Assembly: GCA_013373265.1 (NCBI GenBank)
Contig: JABXIC010000156.1
Location: 1 to 38,651 of the forward strand
Source: Methylocystaceae bacterium
Lineage (GTDB): Bacteria; Pseudomonadota; Alphaproteobacteria; Rhodospirillales; Terasakiellaceae
Reading direction: 5' to 3'
Length of the DNA: 38,651 nucleotides
Positions 22,540-30,476 of this stretch are shown in pieces (position 1 is the first letter of the stretch; each line of letters opens with the position of its first letter). Below the pieces are notes generated by a model. It worked only from the letters and a program-made list of their open reading frames with translations, had not been told where the DNA came from and ran no database searches. The position numbers and the translations under genes are program-made.

Positions 22540-24213
22540 GTGTCTGAGAATAAACCTGCCGACTTTGAAAAAACTGAATTGACCACCGCCATGACGCAAT
22601 TGTCATCGTTGAATCCTGTTGAAGGAAAAGCAGCGATGATGAACCAAGTTGACGGTGCCGCTCAACGCGTCCTCAAGGTCCTTACAGAAGGTAATCCGGA
22701 TCTCTTGCAAAAAGGCACCTGCCTGACGCAAATCAAGTTTGTCCTGACGGTTATGGAACAATGCAAAGAGTTTCGTGACGGGCAGTTTACCCGCATGGTG
22801 CGCCAACGCGCAGAAGAGATCATGACCGGGATGGAAAACCTGCCCAAACGGTCCCAGGAATTAAAAGAAAAGAAAAAACAGGAAGCCGCAGCGGCCAAAC
22901 AGGCGGCCAAAGATACAAAAGACGCTGCAGCGGACGCCAGTGCAGAAGCTGAGGCGGATGAAGCTAAAAAGAAAAAACCTCAAGAACCAGAGTTCCAGTA
23001 TGAAGTTGCAGAAAAAATCTGTATTCAAACTTTGGTTCGCCACTTTGACGCCAAACTTGATTGTTTAAGGAGTGTGCAGCTCTATGGACGCCATTCCATT
23101 AATGACATCGGCATTCCCCCGCTGTTTCTTTATTCCATCGAATTTAGTGTTTTGATTGAAGACGCCATTCGTGAACTGGTCATGTCGAGCCGTGAGCTTA
23201 TGTCACGACGAATTTATAACGAAACAGACCCTAAAGCTGACGAAGAAAAAATTCGTGCCGTGCTACGTGATAAACAACGCGCCTTATTAGAAGTGGTTGA
23301 ATCCGGCTTCGCAGGCTGGGGCGCGTCTCAAACGGCTGCAGCCAAACGTGCAGGCATGGGAGATGCACCGAAGAAAAGTGCTGCCAAGCAAGAGAAAAAA
23401 GGCGGCCTCTTCTCGAAATTGCTGGGTAAAGAGAAAAAAGAAGCTCCGGCCCCTAGCAGAAAAGAAGCCCCCAAGAAAGTTGAACCTTGGGAAAAAGTTA
23501 TGGATATCTTTAAGCAATCTGAAGCGCGTGGTGAAATCTTCTTCCCGCGAACCTTCAATTTCTCCATCCTGTCTTATCTTTCCAACATGCGCGAAAATCT
23601 GTTTAAGGCAGAGGCCGAACGGATCATCCAGATTGCAGATCAAGCCAAACAAGGCTCCAACGCCAAGGGGGCAGTTGCACGTGCCTTGGAACAAAGCTTT
23701 AAAAACAACGATCAGACATTCTTTGAAATGCTGATCATGAACTTACTTTATACCAAAAACTCTATTGGTCTGGATGAAGTACAAGGCGCTTGCATGGGAC
23801 AAAAACTGGATGAAGGCCGCCTGCCTCTTTCCGTGCCGGAAATGGGTCGCCGTCCCATGGCATATGCCCGCCAGATTATCACTCTTTTACACCAAAAAGC
23901 TGACCCACGCGTCTTTAAAAACTGCCTTGACCATTTCTTCGAAGCCATTTTGGTCTTGCACCTGATCAAGTACGAGCAAGATTTCAAAAATGCCACCACC
24001 TACATAGAAAATGAAAAAGCAAGCCTGCCCAAACCCTTACAAGGTGTCGTGGACGGTATTCTTGGCTTAATAGACCGGGTGCTGTTCTCACGTCAACAAG
24101 CCCGGGAAACAGGCGAAGACACATCGCGCAACACACGCGACAACATTCAACATACCATTGATAAGTTCATGACGGCTTATAAAGGCATGTATGAAAAAAT
24201 GAAAAAGGATTAG
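22540..24213 (+). CDS. Uncharacterised 557-residue protein with charged linkers
   Basis: Not recognised. The protein is soluble, largely helical and split by two low-complexity charged linkers: K/A/E/D-rich at about residues 120-160 and K/P/A/E-rich at about 280-335. Three folded regions remain, the middle one containing FDAKLDCLRSVQLYGRHSIND and the last FDEVQGACMGQKLDEGRLP-type sequence. No catalytic motif, signal peptide or membrane helix is visible. GTG 22540 is my choice of start because the frame otherwise opens inside the inverted repeat; an ATG at 22591 is also possible. Eight bases separate it from the CinA-type gene, so the two likely share a transcript. Confidence 0.75.
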   Translation: MSENKPADFEKTELTTAMTQLSSLNPVEGKAAMMNQVDGAAQRVLKVLTEGNPDLLQKGTCLTQIKFVLTVMEQCKEFRDGQFTRMVRQRAEEIMTGMENLPKRSQELKEKKKQEAAAAKQAAKDTKDAAADASAEAEADEAKKKKPQEPEFQYEVAEKICIQTLVRHFDAKLDCLRSVQLYGRHSINDIGIPPLFLYSIEFSVLIEDAIRELVMSSRELMSRRIYNETDPKADEEKIRAVLRDKQRALLEVVESGFAGWGASQTAAAKRAGMGDAPKKSAAKQEKKGGLFSKLLGKEKKEAPAPSRKEAPKKVEPWEKVMDIFKQSEARGEIFFPRTFNFSILSYLSNMRENLFKAEAERIIQIADQAKQGSNAKGAVARALEQSFKNNDQTFFEMLIMNLLYTKNSIGLDEVQGACMGQKLDEGRLPLSVPEMGRRPMAYARQIITLLHQKADPRVFKNCLDHFFEAILVLHLIKYEQDFKNATTYIENEKASLPKPLQGVVDGILGLIDRVLFSRQQARETGEDTSRNTRDNIQHTIDKFMTAYKGMYEKMKKD

Positions 24214-24220
24214 GCCAAAG

Positions 24221-24967
24221 GTGAACAAACCCGTTACTGCCTGCATCCTCATCATCGGAAACGAAGTCTTGTCCGGGCGCACACAGGACGTCAACCTGTC
24301 TTATTTAGCTACTCAGCTCAACGAACTTGGCATTCAAGTCCACGAAGCCCGGGTTATCCCCGATATCGAACAAACCATCATTGATACGCTGAACGAAGCC
24401 AGAGCGAAGTTCGACTATGTCTTTACCACTCGCGGCATCGGCCCGACCCATGATGATATTACATCCAGTTGCGTTGCCAAAGCGTTCGGGCTTGAGTTCG
24501 GCCATAACCCTGAAGCTGTGGCCATACTCAAAACCCATTATAAACCGGAAGACCTGAATGAGGCACGCTTGCGTATGGCGCAGACCCCTAAAGGCGCTAT
24601 CTTGATCGAAAATCCCATCAGTAAAGCACCGGGCTTTCAGGTTGAAAATGTCTTTGTCTTGGCCGGCGTGCCAAAAATTGCACAAGCCATGTTTGAAAAT
24701 TTGCAAGATCGCTTAAAAGGCGGAAAACCTGTAAAATCACTGACCGTCTCAACCAATCTGCCTGAAGGAATCATTGCAGATGCGTTGGGGGAAGTTCAGA
24801 AGAAATTCAGCGATATTGATATTGGCAGCTATCCTTATTTTAAAGATGGAAAGCTCGGCGTAAGTCTTGTTTTGCGCGGCATTGACAAAAACCGTGTGAA
24901 ATCCTGCGATACTACAGTCAAACAAATGATTGAAACTCTTGGTGGAAGCCTTATCTTCACCGCATGA
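24221..24967 (+). CDS. CinA N-terminal (MoCF) domain protein
   Basis: A 248-residue protein opening ACILIIGNEVLSGRTQDVN, the CinA/MoaB molybdopterin-binding-fold signature, with the second motif TTRGIGPTHDD at residues 69-79. Only the N-terminal MoCF-type half of CinA is present; the nicotinamide-nucleotide amidase half is missing, as in many alphaproteobacterial stand-alone forms. Full CinA proteins also have pyrophosphatase activity on ADP-ribose or NAD-related compounds. Oddity: the usual GGIGPTxDD has Arg (R71) for the first Gly. GTG 24221 is used; the ribosome site is poor. It overlaps the next gene as ATGA. The cellular substrate is unknown. Confidence 0.82.
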   Translation: MNKPVTACILIIGNEVLSGRTQDVNLSYLATQLNELGIQVHEARVIPDIEQTIIDTLNEARAKFDYVFTTRGIGPTHDDITSSCVAKAFGLEFGHNPEAVAILKTHYKPEDLNEARLRMAQTPKGAILIENPISKAPGFQVENVFVLAGVPKIAQAMFENLQDRLKGGKPVKSLTVSTNLPEGIIADALGEVQKKFSDIDIGSYPYFKDGKLGVSLVLRGIDKNRVKSCDTTVKQMIETLGGSLIFTA

Positions 24968-25254
24968 AGAAAGCATTTAACAATCTACATTGGACCGCGA
25001 AAATAACACTGGTGTTTTTATTTAAACATCTGGTGGCGGGCGTTCTTGGCGGTTTTTTCCTCAGCACCCTGATCCTTTATTTTGACATCAGCAAGCTCTG
25101 GACCATGATATCAAGAACTCAAGATGGCTGGATTGTGGTCGCCATGCTCTACACCTCGTTGGGGGTGACATTCGGCAGCATCAGCATGGGTTGGGGTATT
25201 TTCAGTCTGGCGCAAGAACGCGACGAACCGCCCAAAGATCATACATATTATTGA
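24964..25254 (+). CDS. Small two-helix membrane protein, uncharacterised
   Basis: A 96-residue protein not assigned to a family. Two membrane segments are clear, LVAGVLGGFFLSTLILYF and IVVAMLYTSLGVTFGSISMGW, and the C-terminus is short and charged (LAQERDEPPKDHTYY). Its ATG overlaps the CinA-type gene stop by four bases, which supports it as the last gene of that operon. It meets the convergent small membrane protein gene at 25248 with a 7-base overlap. No functional prediction can be made. Confidence 0.7.
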   Translation: MKKAFNNLHWTAKITLVFLFKHLVAGVLGGFFLSTLILYFDISKLWTMISRTQDGWIVVAMLYTSLGVTFGSISMGWGIFSLAQERDEPPKDHTYY

Positions 25255-25439
25255 TCTGATCGCTTCTTAAAAACAAGCAAGACTGCAACCCAAACGGCAA
25301 TGGGCAATAAGAACATGGTATGATTAAGCCAATGATCCTGTTGCCCTTTTGTCAAGACAACGACCAACCCAATCCAAACGATGGAAAAGATGGCCGCAGC
25401 GCGCATCCAAAAAGGTTTTTGTTTCCAAGGTTCATTCAT
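25248..25439 (-). CDS. Small two-helix membrane protein coupled to bluB
   Basis: A 63-residue protein with two hydrophobic segments (AAAIFSIVWIGLVVVLT and FLLPIAVWVAVLLVF) and a basic C-terminus (KKRSDQ). Its ATG overlaps the bluB stop as ATGA (25436-25439), so it is translated together with bluB. No family was recognised. The coupling hints at a link with the flavin/B12-ligand enzyme, though it may simply be a small passenger gene. Confidence 0.65.
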   Translation of the reverse strand: MNEPWKQKPFWMRAAAIFSIVWIGLVVVLTKGQQDHWLNHTMFLLPIAVWVAVLLVFKKRSDQ

Positions 25440-26080
25440 CTCTCTATCACCATTTCTTGTAATGGCAAACGATCTTGCCAGCCGTTACGCACCAGCTCCG
25501 GTACATCATGTTCTTCTTCCGGATAACCAATACAGAGATAAGCCACCAAATCCCAGTTTTCTTGATCAATATCTAATATTTTTTTAATGGTGTCCGGTTC
25601 GATAATTGAAACCCAGCCCAAACCGATCCCTTTGGCACGCGCACTCAGCCATAATGTTTGTATGCTTGAGACAACAGAATATTTGAGTGTTTCCGGCATT
25701 GTTTTTTGCCCCAAACCAAGACCGACTTTCGTTTTTGTATCACAAAAAACGGCAATATGTGCCGGTGCGCGGTCTAAACCCGATAGCTTTAAAGAGGCGT
25801 AAGTTTCCGCCTTTTCCCCATCGTAATCTTTTAAAGCATCCTGGTTACATGCCTCGAAATTATCGCGCACAGCTTTGCGACGTGCCTGATCCAAAACTTT
25901 AACAAAACGCCAAGGCTGGCTGTTGCCAACCGATGGGGCCAGAGTTGCGGTTTCCAACAAGGTGTTCAAGATTCCCTTGGGCAAGGCATCTGTTTTAAAA
26001 CGGCGCACATCTCGTCGCCACTTAAACAATTCTTCCAACTGGTCGCAAAATTTTTGATCGAAATCAGGAGGGGTCATCAT
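25436..26080 (-). CDS. bluB: 5,6-dimethylbenzimidazole synthase BluB
   Basis: A 214-residue nitroreductase-fold flavoenzyme. Features of BluB are WRRDVRRFKTDALP near the start, LLETATLAPSVGNSQPWRFV, and the C-terminal GLGWVSIIEPDTIKKILDI with AYLCIGYPEE. BluB cleaves FMNH2 with oxygen to make 5,6-dimethylbenzimidazole, the lower ligand of B12. The start is ATG 26080 (next ATG 26077); upstream in-frame codons overlap the 3' end of the GGDEF-EAL gene. Its presence complements the cobalt transport operon about 3 kb away, although no cobamide riboswitch precedes it. It lies 58 bases after the large signalling gene in the same direction. Confidence 0.88.
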   Translation of the reverse strand: MMTPPDFDQKFCDQLEELFKWRRDVRRFKTDALPKGILNTLLETATLAPSVGNSQPWRFVKVLDQARRKAVRDNFEACNQDALKDYDGEKAETYASLKLSGLDRAPAHIAVFCDTKTKVGLGLGQKTMPETLKYSVVSSIQTLWLSARAKGIGLGWVSIIEPDTIKKILDIDQENWDLVAYLCIGYPEEEHDVPELVRNGWQDRLPLQEMVIER

Positions 26081-26138
26081 GCCTATAATCCCAAATATTT
26101 TTAGGTAGGCAACGTTTATAGACCTCTGACTTCGCAGG

Positions 26139-29100
26139 TCAAGTATTTGCCTCAATACAATAGGTTTGAAACGCGTCACAAGGGATAGGTTCGCTATAGA
26201 GGAAGCCTTGGATAAAATCACAATTCTGACGCGACACAAAAATACGTTGGTTGTGATTTTCCACCCCTTCCGCAATCACTTTTATACCCAGCTTATGCGC
26301 CATCACAATGATGGCTTCTACCAAAGCAGAATCCCCTTCATCACTTTCTAAATCCATAATGAAAGAACGATCAATTTTCAGCACATCAAAGGAAAAACGT
26401 TTCAAATAATTCAGAGAAGAATATCCGGTCCCAAAATCATCCAAGGACACTTTGAACCCAAGCCCACGAATTTCTTCCAACAAGTTTGCAGCATGTTCCG
26501 GGTCTTGCATCACCAAAGTTTCCGTGACTTCAAAGGTCAGTGATTGGGCAGATATGTCATAATGCGCAAGAAAGTTTTTAAGGTCCTCAAGCAGGTTTTC
26601 ACTTTGCAATTGGCGTGTTGATAAGTTTACAGCGACCCGAATGGTACGCATGATCGGGTCGCTTTGCCATTTCTTAATCTGCTGAACGACTTGCTTCAAC
26701 ACCAAGCCCCCGATTTCATTAATCAATCCATTTTCTTCTGCAAGCGCGATAAAATAGCCGGGTCCAAGTAGGCCACGATCAGGATGTTCCCAACGTACCA
26801 AAGCTTCGCACGAAACGATTTTACCACTGGCGATATCCACAACGGGTTGATAAAAAACAACAAATTCTTCACGTTCGATGGCTTGGCGCATATCGCGTTC
26901 CAAGATCATTTGTTGGTGGGCTTCTGCATTCATTTCTGCCGTAAAGAAACGATAGCCATTGCGCCCGGCTTCTTTTGCCCGATACATTGCCGTATCGGCA
27001 TTTCTCAACAACAATTCAAGTTCACGCCCGTCGTCGGGAAATACCGTAATCCCCACGCTGCCGGAAATAAAAATCTCATGACCTGAAATCAAAAAAGGAT
27101 CCGCCAATGCCTTAAGAATCTTTGAAACCACTTTTTCAATATCACTGTTGAGTTTCAAATCCGGTAAGATGACCGTAAATTCATCCCCGCCGAGACGTGA
27201 AACGGTATCGGTTTCACGCACACAGTGGCTGATGCGTACAGCCGCTTCACGCAACAGTAAATCCCCCGTGTTATGCCCTAAAGTATCATTGACCGATTTA
27301 AAACGATCGAGGTCAAGAAGCATTAAGGCGACTTTAAACTCTTGGCGTTTTGCCCGCATCGTCGCCCGACTCAAGCGATCCACGAACAAACTGCGGTTTG
27401 GCAAATTGGTCAAGGCGTCATAATTCGCCTGATGGCGGATCAACTCTTCGGCTTTTTTACGTTTGGTTATATCGCTGAAAACGGCCACATACTGGGTGGT
27501 TTTACCCGCTGAATCATAAACTGCAGAAATAGATAACCATTCAGCATAAAGGTCACCATTTTTGCGGCGGTTCCATATCTCACCCTGCCAACGCCCCGTA
27601 TCCACAAGCTGGGTCCACATACGCTGATAAAACATCGCATCATGGCGCCCAGAACTTAAAAAGGCGGGGTCTTTGCCAAGCACTTCTTTTTCTGTATAGC
27701 CTGTCACATGAGTAAAGGAGGGGTTGACCGCCTGAATCTTATTTTCCAAATCGGTGACCACAATCGCTTCTGATGTGGTTTCAAATACCGTTTTGGATAG
27801 TTTCAATTCATTTTCTGTCAATTTGCTATCGGTGATATCAACAACAGAACCAACAATCCCCACTCTATTTTTAGGCCCTTCAAAGCGCGCTTTATAGGAT
27901 AAGACATAATGAAGGCCATCTGAACGCGTCACAGAACTTTCAACCCGATGCGCCCCGCCTTCTTCGAAAACTTTTTGGTCTTGTACCGAAAAGGGGTCCC
28001 CTTCGTTAGGGAAAAGGTCATACAATGTATGACCAATGATCTGGTTCACCGGACGTTCGCAAAATTCTGCCATTGCCCGATTACATCCGGTATAGCGAGC
28101 TTCTTCATCTTTGTAGTAAATCGGCATTGGCACCGCATCGATAACGGTCTGCAAAAACTCCGCCTGCATGCCAATGGATTGCACCTGCTTATGATGTTCT
28201 ATCGCGATCCCGGCAAGCGAAGCATTCTTTTTCATAAATTCAAGACTTAGCTGTTTTTTATTAACATCCATGTCATCTGGATAAAAAGCGCAAAAAGCCC
28301 CGATCATTTCTTGATCTGAAGACAGAATCGGTTCTACCTGTGTTCCCTGAATATTATTTTCGCTAAACCATTTACGTGCCTGACAGGATTTGCAATCATC
28401 CGTGAACTCTTCAAAATCCTCATGCTCGCAATCCCCTTGAATTAAATGACATTCTTTCAACAGGCCTTTTCTGCGAATCTCTTCAACAATGCCTTTCGGC
28501 AATTGCGGGGCGCTTTCCAGATAGAAATTCTGATCCCCTTTGACTGAGAAAATAGCAAAGTGTGCACCCGGACATTCAACTTCCAACATGACCGTCAATT
28601 CATCCAGCACTTTTTCCAACGGCTCTTGCTTTGCCAATCTTTCCAGCGTGCGATGTTGTCCCGCAATGATATTTTCAGCACGCAAACGCGCCGATATGTC
28701 ATGAATGATGGAATAGATAAAAGTCTCCCCATTCATTTCAATCGGACCTGTATAGACTTCCACATCACGTACAGAACCATCGGCGAGCTTTTGTTTACAA
28801 TAAAAATGATTTTGTTGATCCGACTTACTGTTTTCAACCTCATCACATTCCATGTTGAGATCAGACGCCGTTAAGGCCAATAACTCTTCACAGCTATATC
28901 CATAAAAATCACATGCCGCTTTATTGGCATCAATAACCTGCCCGTCCCCTGACCTGAAAATCAACGTAACGGCCTTACTGTTCATAAACAAATTGCGGTA
29001 GCGTTGTTCACTTTCTTGTAAAGCGGCATGGGTTCGGCGCATTTTACGCTCAAGCTGACTAACATGCAGGCCACGTAAAACCGCATTTTCAAGCTTTGCC

Positions 29101-29447
29101 AGGAATTTTGGTGCGCTGCGTTTCTTCACAAAATCAAGCGCGCCCAAGCGCATGGCCTGAATGACCAAATCCTGATCCTTCGTGCCGGTCATCATCACGA
29201 CAGCAATTTCGTTTCCATCTGCGCGAACCTGGGTCAGCAGGTCCAACCCATCCATTTTTGTCTCTAGGATATGATCAAGCAAAAGCAGATCGTAGTCACC
29301 AACGCGCAAGTGTTCCAGTGCCGATTCAGCATTTGAACAGAGATCAACTCTGAAGCCCTTATTTTGGAGATAATGCCGTGTCAGTTCCTGAAATGTCGGA
29401 TCATCTTCGACAACCAAAACGGCCGCATTTATGTTTTGCTTCGACAT
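26139..29447 (-). CDS. REC-PAS-GAF-PAS-PAS-GGDEF-EAL signalling protein
   Basis: A 1102-residue cytoplasmic protein. The N-terminal receiver has D15/D16 and acceptor D58, so it is a phosphorylation-controlled response regulator. A PAS domain (about 150-265), a GAF-like region (about 275-420, with CxxC-type cysteines in CEHEDFEEFTDDCKSCQA) and two more PAS domains (about 435-670) follow. The cyclase motif GGDEF (753-757) and an I-site RETD five residues before it are intact; the phosphodiesterase motif EAL (881-883) and DDFGTGYSSL are intact as well. It may therefore make or destroy c-di-GMP, or be switched between both. The cognate kinase is unknown; the hybrid kinase at 7029 is one candidate. 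It is the only gene on its leftward transcript before bluB. Confidence 0.93.
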   Translation of the reverse strand: MSKQNINAAVLVVEDDPTFQELTRHYLQNKGFRVDLCSNAESALEHLRVGDYDLLLLDHILETKMDGLDLLTQVRADGNEIAVVMMTGTKDQDLVIQAMRLGALDFVKKRSAPKFLAKLENAVLRGLHVSQLERKMRRTHAALQESEQRYRNLFMNSKAVTLIFRSGDGQVIDANKAACDFYGYSCEELLALTASDLNMECDEVENSKSDQQNHFYCKQKLADGSVRDVEVYTGPIEMNGETFIYSIIHDISARLRAENIIAGQHRTLERLAKQEPLEKVLDELTVMLEVECPGAHFAIFSVKGDQNFYLESAPQLPKGIVEEIRRKGLLKECHLIQGDCEHEDFEEFTDDCKSCQARKWFSENNIQGTQVEPILSSDQEMIGAFCAFYPDDMDVNKKQLSLEFMKKNASLAGIAIEHHKQVQSIGMQAEFLQTVIDAVPMPIYYKDEEARYTGCNRAMAEFCERPVNQIIGHTLYDLFPNEGDPFSVQDQKVFEEGGAHRVESSVTRSDGLHYVLSYKARFEGPKNRVGIVGSVVDITDSKLTENELKLSKTVFETTSEAIVVTDLENKIQAVNPSFTHVTGYTEKEVLGKDPAFLSSGRHDAMFYQRMWTQLVDTGRWQGEIWNRRKNGDLYAEWLSISAVYDSAGKTTQYVAVFSDITKRKKAEELIRHQANYDALTNLPNRSLFVDRLSRATMRAKRQEFKVALMLLDLDRFKSVNDTLGHNTGDLLLREAAVRISHCVRETDTVSRLGGDEFTVILPDLKLNSDIEKVVSKILKALADPFLISGHEIFISGSVGITVFPDDGRELELLLRNADTAMYRAKEAGRNGYRFFTAEMNAEAHQQMILERDMRQAIEREEFVVFYQPVVDIASGKIVSCEALVRWEHPDRGLLGPGYFIALAEENGLINEIGGLVLKQVVQQIKKWQSDPIMRTIRVAVNLSTRQLQSENLLEDLKNFLAHYDISAQSLTFEVTETLVMQDPEHAANLLEEIRGLGFKVSLDDFGTGYSSLNYLKRFSFDVLKIDRSFIMDLESDEGDSALVEAIIVMAHKLGIKVIAEGVENHNQRIFVSRQNCDFIQGFLYSEPIPCDAFQTYCIEANT

Positions 29448-29692
29448 CGCTAAATAACTTGTTTTCTCAAGCAGGTTTCAATTTTATATTTTCAAAAACA
29501 TAATCGCAAATCCCGGCCATGTCCAAAAGAGCTTTATCACAACGTTATGCTTTTGACTTCTACTTGCAATGTCTATTACGTAATTTTACTTAATTCAATT
29601 CTATTAAGCAAAAACTAAAAATTAAACTTGAAAAGAAACCAACAGATGCGCACAATCGCTGAAATTTCCTTCCAAATGGCGGAGTATCAAAA
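29448..29692. other. Divergent intergenic region, no gene seen
   Basis: This AT-rich region must hold the promoters of the leftward GGDEF-EAL gene and of the rightward 55-residue gene. A perfect 6-base inverted repeat, CTTAAT (29589-29594) and ATTAAG (29603-29608), is the only structure noted. No RNA gene was recognised. Confidence 0.4.
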
Positions 29693-29860
29693 ATGTCTTT
29701 TCAACTTATTTTACCATGGATTGTTATGTTGCCGATGATTTATGGCAGCACGCTTATCGGTGTGCCAATGTTTTTAGCTTTTTTGATTGCATCAATCGGC
29801 CTGTCCGCCATGCATATCTGTGATATGGCATCCCCACAAACACCAGAAGAAGACGCTTAA
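29693..29860 (+). CDS. 55-residue small membrane protein
   Basis: An ATG-started frame of 55 codons encoding a mostly hydrophobic protein: LILPWIVMLPMIYGSTLIGVP and FLAFLIASIGLSAMHI are probable membrane segments, followed by an acidic tail (SPQTPEEDA). A good ribosome site, GGCGGAG, lies 8 bases upstream. Its stop overlaps the stop of the convergent MarR-family gene by a few bases. It is too short for family assignment; the ribosome site and ordered hydrophobicity argue that it is translated. Confidence 0.55.
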   Translation: MSFQLILPWIVMLPMIYGSTLIGVPMFLAFLIASIGLSAMHICDMASPQTPEEDA

Positions 29861-30327
29861 ACGAGACTTTGGGCTCTTTTCTGTAACTTCAGTAGAATTC
29901 TGTCCAGCGCAGCGTATTCTTCGGTGGATAGAGACGAACTCAAATCGACTTCAAAATCCAAAGCCGATTTCCCAATCGCCTTAAAGACATTGCGTCCGCG
30001 TTCAGTCAGGGTCAACAAACTGCGACGGCGATCAACTGTGTCACCTTCACGTTGAATCCAACCTTTTTTCTCAAGGCGCGATACGGCACGTGAAACCTGA
30101 ACTTTATCAAGATGGGAATGGGCACCAATTTCATGGGCGCTTTGTGGTTCAAAATGCCCTAGATTAGCCATAACACGCCATTCACTGATGGTCATATCAT
30201 ATTCTTGAGAATAGCGTTTAGAGAAACCTTCACTCATTAAATGAGCCAGAACAGCCAGGCGATATGGCAAAAATTGATCGAGGATCAAGTCTTGTTTGGC
30301 ATCATCTTCCTCATCACGCAATAGCAT
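29857..30327 (-). CDS. MarR-family transcriptional regulator
   Basis: A 156-residue winged-helix regulator. The recognition region is HSHLDKVQVSRAVSRLEKKGWIQREGDTVDRRRSLLTLTERG, with the DRR wing motif of MarR proteins, and flanking helices form the dimerisation region. ATG 30327 follows GAGGGG at good spacing; the open frame extends further upstream without a ribosome site. It is divergent from the fumarylacetoacetase and maleylacetoacetate isomerase genes, and a large inverted repeat lies between, so it is the likely repressor of that operon and of itself, with an aromatic-catabolic intermediate as probable inducer. The ligand is inferred. Confidence 0.9.
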   Translation of the reverse strand: MLLRDEEDDAKQDLILDQFLPYRLAVLAHLMSEGFSKRYSQEYDMTISEWRVMANLGHFEPQSAHEIGAHSHLDKVQVSRAVSRLEKKGWIQREGDTVDRRRSLLTLTERGRNVFKAIGKSALDFEVDLSSSLSTEEYAALDRILLKLQKRAQSLV

Positions 30328-30411
30328 TATCGTTCCCCTCGCCCTTAGGTTTCTCTGTTTATATATAGCGTTATTGAATATTTTTTTGCAAGTTTTGACA
30401 TTTTTTTCTTG

Positions 30412-30451
30412 AAATGGTTTCATTTGAAATTATTATCATATGAAACCATTT
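30412..30451. promoter_or_regulatory. Probable MarR operator, 12-bp perfect inverted repeat
   Basis: AAATGGTTTCAT (30412-30423) is perfectly mirrored by ATGAAACCATTT (30440-30451) across 16 bases. Each arm overlaps a smaller palindrome (TTTCATTTGAAA on the left; TCATATGA on the right), so two regulator dimers could bind. The position between the regulator and the catabolic operon, just 26 bases before the ATG at 30477, is typical for repression. Confidence 0.7.
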
Positions 30452-30476
30452 TATATTTTGCCGAGGATCGACGCAA

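Noticed and set aside
26121-26140. GACCT/AGGTC repeat after the GGDEF-EAL gene as a terminator
   Set aside because: Only five base pairs, overlaps the stop codon, and no T-run follows.
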